DNA from: Gemmatimonadota bacterium
Lineage (GTDB): Bacteria; Gemmatimonadota; Gemmatimonadetes; Gemmatimonadales; Gemmatimonadaceae
DNA: 64,000 bases
Assembly: GCA_027307165.1 (NCBI GenBank)
Contig: DAHUXM010000026.1
Span: 1-64,000 of the forward strand
Direction of reading: 5' to 3'
A model generated the notes under the pieces. That model had not been told where the DNA came from, did not search any database, and was given only the letters and a program-made list of their open reading frames with translations. Both the position numbers and the translations under genes were made by a program. Shown here one piece after another: positions 1 to 7,676 of the stretch; position 1 is the stretch's first letter; each line of letters starts with the position of its first letter.

Positions 1-405
1 CTTGAATGGAATCTCGGGCTGATGCTCGCGCTGGGTTGGCGTGGCGCCGACTTCCTGCTTGACGTTCCAGAGGTACTGTCTGGGCCCTGACGTGCCGGCG
101 AAGTAGGGACTGGATTCATAGACAACGGAGACCTTGAGTCCCTCCGTGTCCGTCTGTCGCGGGCGGGTCACGTCCACGTGCATGCGGTCGGGTTTGCCGT
201 CACCGTCGGTGTCGAAGCCGGTCTCGACCCAGAGCTCCTGGCGGACCCAGCTGGTGGAATCGGCAAATCCTGGGACGATCTGCGCCATGCCGTCTTTGAA
301 GACGGGGACGGATCTGTCCTGGGCGGCAGCGGTGTGCGGAAGCATGACACCGAAAGCCGCAATGGACACCAGTGCGGCGGCCCCGCGAGCGGCGCTGTAA
401 ATCAT
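1..405 (-). CDS. Xaa-Pro dipeptidyl-peptidase / CocE-NonD hydrolase, N-terminal part (runs off window)
   Basis: The first 135 codons of a leftward gene that continues beyond the window edge, read in one open frame from the ATG at 403-405. A signal peptide ending in HTAAAQ is followed by WVETGFDTDGDGKPDR and VVYESSPYFAG, which are typical of the N-terminal strand region of secreted S15/PepX-type Xaa-Pro dipeptidyl-peptidases. Members hydrolyse X-Pro dipeptides from peptide N-termini outside the cytoplasm. The catalytic Ser-Asp-His are not in view, so activity cannot be judged. A conserved promoter-like motif lies about 100 bases upstream (507-523). Confidence 0.75.
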   Translation of the reverse strand, partial: MIYSAARGAAALVSIAAFGVMLPHTAAAQDRSVPVFKDGMAQIVPGFADSTSWVRQELWVETGFDTDGDGKPDRMHVDVTRPRQTDTEGLKVSVVYESSPYFAGTSGPRQYLWNVKQEVGATPTQREHQPEIPFK

Positions 406-506
406 GGTACGGCTATCCCGAGATTGCATCCAGGTCACCTGTGCGAGAGGGCGGAAATGGAGATTGGCGGACTGGTCGCCGGCCCGAAGTCTTGTTCTTC
501 AACAAC

Positions 507-523
507 GGATAAAGTATACGATT
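507..523 (-). promoter_or_regulatory. Promoter-like motif shared with the sialidase-like gene
   Basis: On the minus strand this reads AATCGTATACTTTATCC. The same 17 bases with one change occur at 25290-25306, also just upstream of a leftward secreted-protein gene. The TATACT portion could be a -10 element. It may be a promoter or a common regulator site; only the sequence match is seen. Confidence 0.4.
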
Positions 524-578
524 CGTTGGAATGAGTCGTATGGATATGGCGCGCAGGTCATCGCCTCTATGCTTGGCG

Positions 579-965
579 CTATACCTTCCGAACCGGCCCC
601 GGATACAGAGCCAGTCGAGCGTCGCTGGTGAGAAGAGTGATGCCTTCCGTGAGGGCCTGTGCCAACAGCAATCGGTCGAATGGGTCCTTGTGTAGAGGAG
701 GCAAGGTATCGATGCTGACGGCGTGCTGGCCGCTTATTGGCAACTCGGTATAACCATTGTCGAGCAGGCCACGGCGCAGAAGTCGCGGGTCGACGCGAAA
801 ATCGTCTCGTCCGAGTCCGCGCTTTATAGCGATTTCCCAGAGGCTGGCGGCGCTGAACAGTAGCTCGTTCTCAGCGTCCCGCAGCAACTTGCTGGCGGCC
901 TTCGACAGGCGCTTCGGCTGGCCAGCTGCCCAGAGCAGAAGTTGGGTATCGAGAAGGAGCTTCAA
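579..965 (-). CDS. vapC: VapC-type PIN-domain ribonuclease toxin
   Basis: A 128-aa PIN-domain protein. The acidic metal-binding residues expected of the family are visible: Asp6 (LLLDTQLLLW), Glu44 (SLWEIAIKRG), Asp94/Asp97 (KDPFDRLL) and Asp115 (LLTSDARL). VapC toxins are Mg-dependent endoribonucleases, often cutting tRNA or rRNA. The start overlaps the antitoxin stop by four bases (ATGA), the usual antitoxin-toxin arrangement with translational coupling. The target RNA cannot be told from sequence. Confidence 0.92.
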   Translation of the reverse strand: MKLLLDTQLLLWAAGQPKRLSKAASKLLRDAENELLFSAASLWEIAIKRGLGRDDFRVDPRLLRRGLLDNGYTELPISGQHAVSIDTLPPLHKDPFDRLLLAQALTEGITLLTSDARLALYPGPVRKV

Positions 966-1201
966 TCTTCGATGCCGAACAGAGCGGCGAGCTCGGCGTC
1001 GCCCATTGTATTGAAATCATCGGGAACGGAAATCTCGCCTTCCATGAAGCCGAGTCGCTGTGGCGTCGCCGGAGCGTCCAGCGCGGTCACCTTCACCAGC
1101 GGCTTGCCGGCTTTCGCGATCACAAACGAGTCGCCCTTCACAGCCTGATCGACCAGCTTCGAAAGCTGGGTCTTTGCTTCGTGGATATTGATCGTGGTCA
1201 T
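962..1201 (-). CDS. Phd/YefM-type antitoxin of the VapC pair
   Basis: A 79-aa protein whose N-terminal MTTINIHEAKTQLSKLVD is the dimerisation/DNA-binding signature of the Phd/YefM fold, followed by FVIAKAGKPLVKV. The C-terminal tail should wrap the PIN toxin. It is first in a two-gene operon, and a 25-base inverted repeat ends about 10 bases before the ATG, consistent with autorepression by the antitoxin or the complex. The family call is secure; the label vapB is by partnership only. Confidence 0.9.
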   Translation of the reverse strand: MTTINIHEAKTQLSKLVDQAVKGDSFVIAKAGKPLVKVTALDAPATPQRLGFMEGEISVPDDFNTMGDAELAALFGIED

Positions 1202-1211
1202 GAGTAGAATA

Positions 1212-1236
1212 AGACTAAGTTCACCAAACTAAGTCT
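1212..1236. promoter_or_regulatory. Inverted repeat, probable toxin-antitoxin operator
   Basis: Arms AGACTAAGTT and AACTAAGTCT separated by CACCA form a near-perfect inverted repeat (one mismatched pair) immediately upstream of the antitoxin start. Position and symmetry suit a Phd-type dimer. Confidence 0.6.
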
Positions 1237-1302
1237 AAATGGGAAAGCGCCCTCGGTCAACCCGCTCGATTGAACCGCTCGCATCGACGGAATTGGCGGT
1301 GA

Positions 1303-1318
1303 CGGCCATATATGGCCG
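1303..1318. promoter_or_regulatory. Perfect 16-bp palindrome upstream of the dehydratase
   Basis: CGGCCATATATGGCCG is perfectly self-complementary and lies 21 bases before the TTG start of the dehydratase. It could be an operator for either flanking divergent gene. No regulator gene is adjacent. Confidence 0.4.
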
Positions 1319-1339
1319 CTCGGTTGGGTCAGGTTATCA

Positions 1340-2317
1340 TTGGAACGAACCAGCAGACCCACCAACCTCTTCACTTTTCGCCATGAGTTTCGCGTGACCG
1401 ACAAGCCGACGAATCTGCGCCCCACTACTTTCATCGAGGCGCCGCGGCTGAGCGAGCGGTTGGGTGCGACGGTGGTTCTCGCAAGCGAGACATTCCAGTA
1501 CACGGGCAGTTTCAAGCTCCGCGCAGCCTACAACGTAGCGACATCGGTGCCGCACCCGATGATCATCGCGGCGAGCAGCGGCAACTTCGGTCAGGCGACG
1601 GCGCTAGCGTGCAAGCTGACGGGCAAGCGTTGCATAATCGTGATGCCGCAGAACTCCGCTCGCGTCAAGGTCGATGCAGTGATCGCATACGGAGCAACTG
1701 CAGAGCTGATCGATACGACCGTCATCACGCGTGAAGCTCGCGTCGCCGAGCTCGCCGCGCAGTATCCGGAAGCGTACATCGCGAGCGCATACAACGATCC
1801 ACTCGTCATTGCAGGCAACGCAACGCTGGGACACGAGCTTGCCAGCGCGCCGTACTCCTTCGATGCAGTCATCGCTCCGATAGGCGGTGGCGGACTGTCG
1901 TCCGGTATCATTCAGGGACTCCGCGAATCCGGAAGCGAGCTTTCTGTATACGGGGCCGAACCACTCGTTGCGAACGATGCGGCGCAGTCGCTCCGCGCAG
2001 GACACATCGTCGTGAACGAGCACGAGCCACAGTCCATCGCGGACGGCGCGCGTACGCGCTCACTCGGCGCACACAACTGGGCGATTCTGCAGCACGAACT
2101 CGCCGGCATCATCGAAGTTCCCGAATCGCAGATCACCGAGGGCGTGCGATTGCTCTTCTCGCTCGCCAATGTCAAGGCGGAGCCGACAGGCGCGTTGACC
2201 ACCGGCGCGATGCTCGCCGATCCGTCGCGGTTTGCGGGGAAGAGCGTCTGTCTGGTAGTCAGTGGCGGCAACGTCGATCCGGCGATTTACGGAAGGGTTC
2301 TGGCCGGAGAGATCTAG
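1340..2317 (+). CDS. PLP-dependent threonine/serine dehydratase family protein
   Basis: A fold-type II PLP enzyme of up to 325 aa, the usual length for short threonine/serine dehydratases and serine racemases without an ACT domain. Lys59 in GSFKLRAAYN is the Schiff-base lysine, SSGNFGQATA binds the substrate carboxylate, and IGGGGLSSG (about residues 181-189) is the phosphate-binding tetraglycine loop. It would deaminate L-Thr or L-Ser to the 2-oxo acid, or racemise Ser; sequence does not separate these. The TTG at 1340 is the longest start and a GTG at 1394 (MTDKPTNLRP) is equally plausible. Neither has a strong Shine-Dalgarno. Confidence 0.85.
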   Translation: MERTSRPTNLFTFRHEFRVTDKPTNLRPTTFIEAPRLSERLGATVVLASETFQYTGSFKLRAAYNVATSVPHPMIIAASSGNFGQATALACKLTGKRCIIVMPQNSARVKVDAVIAYGATAELIDTTVITREARVAELAAQYPEAYIASAYNDPLVIAGNATLGHELASAPYSFDAVIAPIGGGGLSSGIIQGLRESGSELSVYGAEPLVANDAAQSLRAGHIVVNEHEPQSIADGARTRSLGAHNWAILQHELAGIIEVPESQITEGVRLLFSLANVKAEPTGALTTGAMLADPSRFAGKSVCLVVSGGNVDPAIYGRVLAGEI

Positions 2318-2350
2318 CCGCTGCGGCTGCGTTGCGCGCGGGTAGAACGA

Positions 2351-2390
2351 AGAGCGGGGTCGAGAATGAACTGATTCTCGACCCCGCTCT
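2351..2390. terminator. Bidirectional hairpin terminator between convergent genes
   Basis: A perfect 17-bp stem (arms 2351-2367 and 2374-2390, beginning AGAGCGGGGTCGAGAAT) with a 6-base loop lies between the stop of the dehydratase and the stop of the S10 peptidase gene. There is no long T-run, so it is either a weak intrinsic terminator or an end-protecting hairpin. Confidence 0.7.
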
Positions 2391-2431
2391 CAATTCGACC
2401 GCTCTCAAATATTCATGAGCGGCTCACGCGG

Positions 2432-4027
2432 CTACTGTGAAACTTTCCCGCCCTTCTTCGTCGACGCGATGAAGTTCGCGATGTCGGACTTCAGCTGCTT
2501 CGCCGATGCCTGGTTGAGATATGCCATGTGGCCGCTCTCGTAGTACTTGAACTCGACGCGATCGCTGTACGTCTTGTCGAAGCCGAGGTGATCGAAGGTG
2601 TACTCGGCGTTCGCGAATGGTGTTGCGGTGTCGTAGTAGCCCGCGCCGACCATCACGTGAAGGTACGGATCCTTTGCCATCGCAATGCGCAGGTCTTCGA
2701 CGGTGCTGGGGTATCCGGCGTAGCCACCGGGGCCCCAGTCCCAACGCCCGCTATGGCCGCCCATGTAGTATTGCAGGTTGCTGGAGTAGCCGAGGTCGTC
2801 GTGCAGGTAATGCATGAAGGCGGACATGAACGCGCCGGACGGTGCGACGTCCGAGGGATCGTAATCCTGGCGCGTGCTCGAGGCGTTTCCGTTGATACCG
2901 ATCATGCGGCTGTCGTAGCGTCCCAGCATCTCGCGCTGGTCGCGCAGCAGCTCGGTGCGGAAGGTGCCGGCGTCGATGCGGAGATTCGTGTTCAACACGA
3001 ATTGCTGCGACAAGCCCGTGAGTCGCGCAACCTTCTGTGCAACTGCTGTACGCTCGGCCTGTGTCAGCTTGTTGCCCTTGGCGAGCGCGGTCATGTAATC
3101 ACCGAAAGCATAGTCGCGCGATTGCTGCACGACTTGTTGCAGCGTCTGACTCTGCAGATCGGATGGCAGCTTCTTGTGATACCATGCCGTCGCGGTGTAG
3201 GTCGGCAGGAACGTCGAATAGCCGATGTCGTTGGTCGCGGATGGCGCGATGTACTGCAAGTCGAGCACGGTGCCGAGCAGCATGATGCCGTTGAGCTCGA
3301 CGCCTTCGGCCGACTGCAGGTGCGACGCGAGTCCAGCCGAGCGGAACGTGCCGTAGCTCTCACCGAAGAGATACTTGGGTGACTGCCAGCGCTTGTATTT
3401 GTCGAGGTAGTCACGGATGAACTCACCGAACATCGCGATATCGTTCTGCGTGCCGGTGAAGTCGGTTTCCTTGACACCCTTGGCGGGGCGCGAGTAGCCG
3501 GTGTTCATTGCATCCACCTGAACGAGATCGGTAACGTCGAGCGGAGAGTTGGGGTTTTCGACCAGGTTGTACGGAGGCGCGGGCTGTGATCCGTTGGGTC
3601 CCATGTCGGGGTGCATCGGTGCCATGATGCCCATGTCGAGCCAGAGCGACGCCGATCCGGGTCCGCCATTGAAGAAGAACGTCAGCGGCCGTGTCGCCGG
3701 ATCTTCCTGATCCTTTGTATAGGCGATGAAGAAGACCGACGCCTTGGGCTTTTCGTTTTCGTCGCGCAACACCATCGTGCCGGTGTGGACCGTGTAGCTG
3801 ATCGACTTGCCATTGATGCTCGTGGTGTGATGGGTCGTCGAGATCTTCTCGATCGCCGAGACGCCAAGCGTGTCCGCAGCCGTGTCGGCTCTGGCACCAC
3901 GTTGGGCGCCGGATGCGGCCGATGCACCTGGGGGTGCTCCCGGTCGTCCTCCTGGACGCTGAGCCGAGACTGTTCCTGCGACGAGTAAGGAGGCTGTGGC
4001 GCTAAGCAACAGCTGGCGCATCTGCAT
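2432..4027 (-). CDS. Secreted S10-family serine carboxypeptidase-like protein
   Basis: A 531-aa exported protein. The signal peptide ends VAGTVSAQ and is followed by a Gly/Pro-rich linker. FFFNGGPGSASLW is the oxyanion-hole region and LFGESYGTFR carries the nucleophile Ser224. A C-terminal MVGAGYYDTATP segment (Asp) and YYESGHMAYL (His) complete the S10 triad. The family removes C-terminal residues from peptides, here outside the cytoplasm. The ATG at 4027 has GGAG eight bases upstream. It converges on the dehydratase across a shared hairpin and is preceded by a hairpin-repeat cluster. Confidence 0.88.
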   Translation of the reverse strand: MQMRQLLLSATASLLVAGTVSAQRPGGRPGAPPGASAASGAQRGARADTAADTLGVSAIEKISTTHHTTSINGKSISYTVHTGTMVLRDENEKPKASVFFIAYTKDQEDPATRPLTFFFNGGPGSASLWLDMGIMAPMHPDMGPNGSQPAPPYNLVENPNSPLDVTDLVQVDAMNTGYSRPAKGVKETDFTGTQNDIAMFGEFIRDYLDKYKRWQSPKYLFGESYGTFRSAGLASHLQSAEGVELNGIMLLGTVLDLQYIAPSATNDIGYSTFLPTYTATAWYHKKLPSDLQSQTLQQVVQQSRDYAFGDYMTALAKGNKLTQAERTAVAQKVARLTGLSQQFVLNTNLRIDAGTFRTELLRDQREMLGRYDSRMIGINGNASSTRQDYDPSDVAPSGAFMSAFMHYLHDDLGYSSNLQYYMGGHSGRWDWGPGGYAGYPSTVEDLRIAMAKDPYLHVMVGAGYYDTATPFANAEYTFDHLGFDKTYSDRVEFKYYESGHMAYLNQASAKQLKSDIANFIASTKKGGKVSQ

Positions 4028-4177
4028 GACGAATTTCTCCAGGTTGTGGTCCGCACGGGTACCGGAAATCGGACGAACGACGCCAGACGGCGGGTCGGCC
4101 TATGGAGGCGACCCGCCGTCTGAGTTCATTGCGTCCCATACATATCGCGCGAGACGGCGAATTTGTTGAGATAAGAC

Positions 4178-4193
4178 AATCGAACGACCGTTC
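4178..4193. promoter_or_regulatory. Operator-like site AATCGAACGACCGTTC
   Basis: Contains GAACG-AC-CGTTC, a short dyad resembling TetR-family operators. The identical 16 bases occur in inverse orientation at 61528-61543. It lies about 150 bases upstream of the S10 peptidase start. Regulation is inferred only from symmetry and recurrence. Confidence 0.35.
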
Positions 4194-4233
4194 TAAAGAT
4201 GATTCCTAATCGATTGGGCGTACCGCACCAGTT

Positions 4234-4292
4234 CGTCATTCCTGCGGAAGCGGGCTCAGAGACCCGTCATTCCCGCGAAAGCGGGAATCCAT
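4234..4292. repeat. Two short REP-like palindromes (GTCATTCC...GCGGG family)
   Basis: GTCATTCCTGCGGAAGCGGG at 4234 and GTCATTCCCGCGAAAGCGGG, continuing AATCCA, at 4266 are two copies of a short palindromic repeat (stem ATTCCCGC/GCGGGAAT, loop GAAA). The motif is widespread in bacterial intergenic DNA. They point opposite to the two longer hairpin units that follow. Confidence 0.7.
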
Positions 4293-4336
4293 CTGCTGCG
4301 GACCTGCTTTCATAGCCATCGCAGCCAAAGATCGAT

Positions 4337-4444
4337 AACATGGATTCCCGAGGCGCGGATGTATCCGCGCCCTACAGCGGGAATGACGGGCACATGGATC
4401 CCCGAGGCGCGGATGCATCCGCGCGCTACAGCGGGGATGACGGA
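4337..4444. repeat. Tandem pair of 54-bp nested-hairpin repeats with covariation
   Basis: Two adjacent direct copies (about 4337-4390 and 4391-4444). Each has an outer stem (ATTCCCG/CGGGAAT in copy 1, ATCCCCG/CGGGGAT in copy 2) enclosing an inner hairpin (GCGCGGAT/ATCCGCGC). The outer-stem difference is compensatory on both arms. Structure rather than primary sequence seems conserved, as in REP/BIME elements mobilised by RAYT transposases. No RAYT gene is in the window. Confidence 0.75.
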
Positions 4445-4460
4445 CAGCTAGCCTTGACGC

Positions 4461-7400
4461 TCACGGGGCTCGGACCTTCGGCACGATGACAATCGCCTTG
4501 CCACCGAGCTTCGTGTTGAATGCGGTGAGGTCGGCGCCGAGCAGGGTGTCGATGCGGGATTGCACGGGCAGCCACTGCTGCTGAAGGTCGGCGAGGCGTT
4601 GCTTGTCGCCGCCGGTCACCGGCATGTAGGAGCCGTCGATGTTGCCGGCCAGATACAGCCAGTCATCCACAACGCCGTTCGGGAAGCCGATGATGTCCTG
4701 CCCGTTGGTGTGCTGCGGCTGCACGAGTTCGATGCTCAGTGAATCGAGCCGCGCGGCGAGATGCTTGCCTGTGGACGACACCTCCGCGCTGTCTGGAAGA
4801 TCACCAGCGTGCGCCACGATCGCCTTCACCTGATCGCGCACGTCATCGAGGCGCTTTGCATCGCGGAAGATCGCGTTGACGCGATCGGTGATGACTCGCA
4901 TCGTCTGACTCTGCTCGGCGATCTGCGCAGTGGTCAGATGCACGCGCGGATCCTGCAGCACCTCGAGCGGAGCAGTGAGCGTCTTTCCATCTGCGGTAAG
5001 ACGCACGGTGTACTGGCCGGGCGCAACGCTCGATCCCGAGATCGATCCGAAAAACGTGAGGCCCTTCGGCGCATCCAGCTGTGCAGATTGAAGGTTCCAC
5101 ACCATGCGGTGCATTCCGGGTTTGCCCGAAATGACGCTGTTGGCGTCGGTTGGCTTCGGCTTGCTCGTGAAGGTGCGAACGGTGGCGCCAGCCGCGTCGA
5201 CCAGATCGAGCTTCACCTTTGTCGAATCGGTTCCGGCGGCGATGTCGTAATAGATAATCGCCCCGCTCGGCGGGTTGGCACCGGCGTCCGGTGCGTTGGT
5301 CGCTCCCCAACGCGTGAGGTGCGCCGGTCGCGGATTGAAGATGCGTGATTCGTTTGCCGGGATCGATTCAGCGTGCTCTTGGAGGGGCGAGATGTCGTCC
5401 ATGATCCAGAATGCGCGTCCCTCGGTGGACGCAACGAGATCGCCGTCGCGAATCTGAAGATCGGTGACCGGCACCACGGGAAGATTGGCTTGCAGGCTTT
5501 CCCATTTCTGCCCATCGTCGAACGAGACGTATGCGCCAGTCTCCGTACCGGCGTAGAGCAGGCCGCGGCGCACGGGGTCAGCGCGCACGACGCGCACCTG
5601 ATCGCCATCGCGGATGCCGTTCACGAGTTTGGTCCAGGTGCGACCGTAGTCGGTAGTCCTGTAGATCTGTGGCGACCAGTCACTCCACTTGTAGCCATCG
5701 TACGTCATGTACGCAGTGCCAGCCTCGAACGGCGATATCTCGATCGCATTCACGAAACCGGGACGAAGTCCCTTCGGCGTGACATTCGTCCAGCTGTGGC
5801 CACCATCGCGTGTGAGCTGCACCAGGCCGTCGTCGGTGCCCACCCAGATGGTGTTGGTGTCGCGCGGCGATGGCGCGATGTAATAGATAGTGTTGTAAAC
5901 CTCGCCGCCCGCGCCTTCATTGGTGATCGGCGCGCCGCCAGGACCCTGGTGTGCCTTCTCGTTACGCGTCAGGTCGGGGCTGATCGCGGTCCAGTTCTGG
6001 CCGCGGTCGCTCGATCTGAACAGAACGTTGCCGCCGTGATAGATGATGTTGCGCGCGAGTGGCGAGGTTGCGATCGGAGCGCTCCAGTTGAAGCGATACT
6101 TCTGCGTCTCCGGCGACGTCGAAAGACCAAGCGATGGGTACTCCATGACGCTTCGCTGCTGCTGCGTGACGCGGTCGAACTCGCTGATCGCACCCTGATA
6201 ACATCCCGCGTACAGGTAACGCGGATCCGCGGGATCGAATGCGATGTGCGAGCTCTCGCAGCCACCTACGGGATACCAGTCCGATGTCGTAATACCACCG
6301 TGCGCTGTCGCGCTTGCGATCGCCACCGACGTATTGTCCTGCTGTGATCCGTATACCCAGTACGGATACTGAGCGTCGGTATTGACGCGGTAGATCTGTC
6401 CTGTCGGCTGGTTGTCCTGTGACGACCACGTCCTGCCGCCGTCGAGGGTGATTGCCGCGCCGCCGTCGTTGCCGTTGATCATGTCGTTGTGATTCAACGG
6501 GTTGATCCACAGGTCGTGATTGTCACCGTGCTTTGCAGGCAGGACCTGAAACGTCTTGCCGCCATCGATGGATTTCACGATTGGTGCATTCATTACATAG
6601 ACGACGTTCTCATCCTGCGGATCCGCGGTGATGCGCGTGTAGTACCATGCGCGCGAGCGAATCAACCGCTCCGCGGAAAGGTGATGCCAGCTCTCGCCCG
6701 CATCGTCGGAGCGGTAAAGTCCGCCCGCGTCGGCGGCGGCCTCGATGATTGCGTAGACGCGGTTCGGATTCGCCGGTGACACGGCAACGCCGATACGGCC
6801 CACGATCCCGGCGGGAAGTCCATGACCGCGGAGTCGAGTCCAGGTGTCGCCACCGTCTGTGCTCTTGTAGATCGCGCTGCCGGGTCCGCCGCTCCGGATC
6901 TGCCACGGCAGCCGCTGAAAATCCCACATGGCGGCGTACAGGATGCGTGGGTTGGACGGATCCATGCTCACGTCGATCGCCGACACGCTGTCGCCGGTGT
7001 GAAGGACCAGCTTCCAGTTCGCGCCACCGTTGGTCGTCTTGTAGATGCCGCGGTCGGCTCCCGGTGTCCACCGGCTGCCCTCGGCTGCAGCGATGACGAC
7101 GTCGGGGTTGTGCGCATCTATTACGATCTGTGCGATCGATCTGGTGTTTTCGAGACCGCGCGAGACCCAGGTCTTTCCTGCATCGGTCGATCTGTAGATA
7201 CCATCGCCCCACGTGGACGACTGACCACGCGGTTCGCGTTCGCCCATCCCCGCGTAGATGACGTTCGGGTCACTCGCCGCAACCGCGAGCGAGCCAACGG
7301 AGCCGGTGTGAAGCTTTCCGTCGGAGATGTTCTGCCAGGAATTACCAGCATCGCTGGTCTTCCATATGCCGCCGCCGGTCGCGCCCATGTAGTAAGTGAG

Positions 7401-7628
7401 CGGCTGCGTCGGAACGCCGACCACCGTTGTAACACGGCCGCCGCGATACGGTCCGATGCTTCGCCAGTGCAGCCCGCCGAAATGCGCCGAGTCGAACGCG
7501 ACGGCGCCGGGCGCACGCGCGGCGGGCTCCTGCGCATTGTGAGCCTGCGCTGCGAGATGTGGTACAGCAAGGAAGAGCAACGCGGCAGTTGCGGTTGTCG
7601 CAGCGATAGAATCGGATATAGCGCGCAT
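4461..7628 (-). CDS. Large secreted BNR/Vps10 (sortilin-like) beta-propeller protein
   Basis: A 1055-aa exported protein with a signal peptide (LFLAVPHLAAQA). Repeated Asp-box motifs (S/T-x-D-x-G-x-T/S-W) are visible throughout the first 700 residues: TSDAGNSWQ, STDAGKTWV, STDGGDTWT, SDDAGESWH, SIDGGKTF, SSDRGQNWT and TTDYGRTW. This is the sortilin/BNR propeller often annotated glycosyl hydrolase, though no glycosidase active site can be assigned. The C-terminal third (IYYDIAAGTDSTKV, MVWNLQ) looks like an Ig-like accessory domain. Such proteins are common in Bacteroidota and Gemmatimonadota, with unknown ligand. It lies 48 bases downstream of the gamma-glutamyltransferase and is possibly co-transcribed. 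Confidence 0.82.
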   Translation of the reverse strand: MRAISDSIAATTATAALLFLAVPHLAAQAHNAQEPAARAPGAVAFDSAHFGGLHWRSIGPYRGGRVTTVVGVPTQPLTYYMGATGGGIWKTSDAGNSWQNISDGKLHTGSVGSLAVAASDPNVIYAGMGEREPRGQSSTWGDGIYRSTDAGKTWVSRGLENTRSIAQIVIDAHNPDVVIAAAEGSRWTPGADRGIYKTTNGGANWKLVLHTGDSVSAIDVSMDPSNPRILYAAMWDFQRLPWQIRSGGPGSAIYKSTDGGDTWTRLRGHGLPAGIVGRIGVAVSPANPNRVYAIIEAAADAGGLYRSDDAGESWHHLSAERLIRSRAWYYTRITADPQDENVVYVMNAPIVKSIDGGKTFQVLPAKHGDNHDLWINPLNHNDMINGNDGGAAITLDGGRTWSSQDNQPTGQIYRVNTDAQYPYWVYGSQQDNTSVAIASATAHGGITTSDWYPVGGCESSHIAFDPADPRYLYAGCYQGAISEFDRVTQQQRSVMEYPSLGLSTSPETQKYRFNWSAPIATSPLARNIIYHGGNVLFRSSDRGQNWTAISPDLTRNEKAHQGPGGAPITNEGAGGEVYNTIYYIAPSPRDTNTIWVGTDDGLVQLTRDGGHSWTNVTPKGLRPGFVNAIEISPFEAGTAYMTYDGYKWSDWSPQIYRTTDYGRTWTKLVNGIRDGDQVRVVRADPVRRGLLYAGTETGAYVSFDDGQKWESLQANLPVVPVTDLQIRDGDLVASTEGRAFWIMDDISPLQEHAESIPANESRIFNPRPAHLTRWGATNAPDAGANPPSGAIIYYDIAAGTDSTKVKLDLVDAAGATVRTFTSKPKPTDANSVISGKPGMHRMVWNLQSAQLDAPKGLTFFGSISGSSVAPGQYTVRLTADGKTLTAPLEVLQDPRVHLTTAQIAEQSQTMRVITDRVNAIFRDAKRLDDVRDQVKAIVAHAGDLPDSAEVSSTGKHLAARLDSLSIELVQPQHTNGQDIIGFPNGVVDDWLYLAGNIDGSYMPVTGGDKQRLADLQQQWLPVQSRIDTLLGADLTAFNTKLGGKAIVIVPKVRAP

Positions 7629-7676
7629 TTATTGGAGGAAAAATGGAAGTTCGAAGATCTGGAGCTGGCGCCGTCG

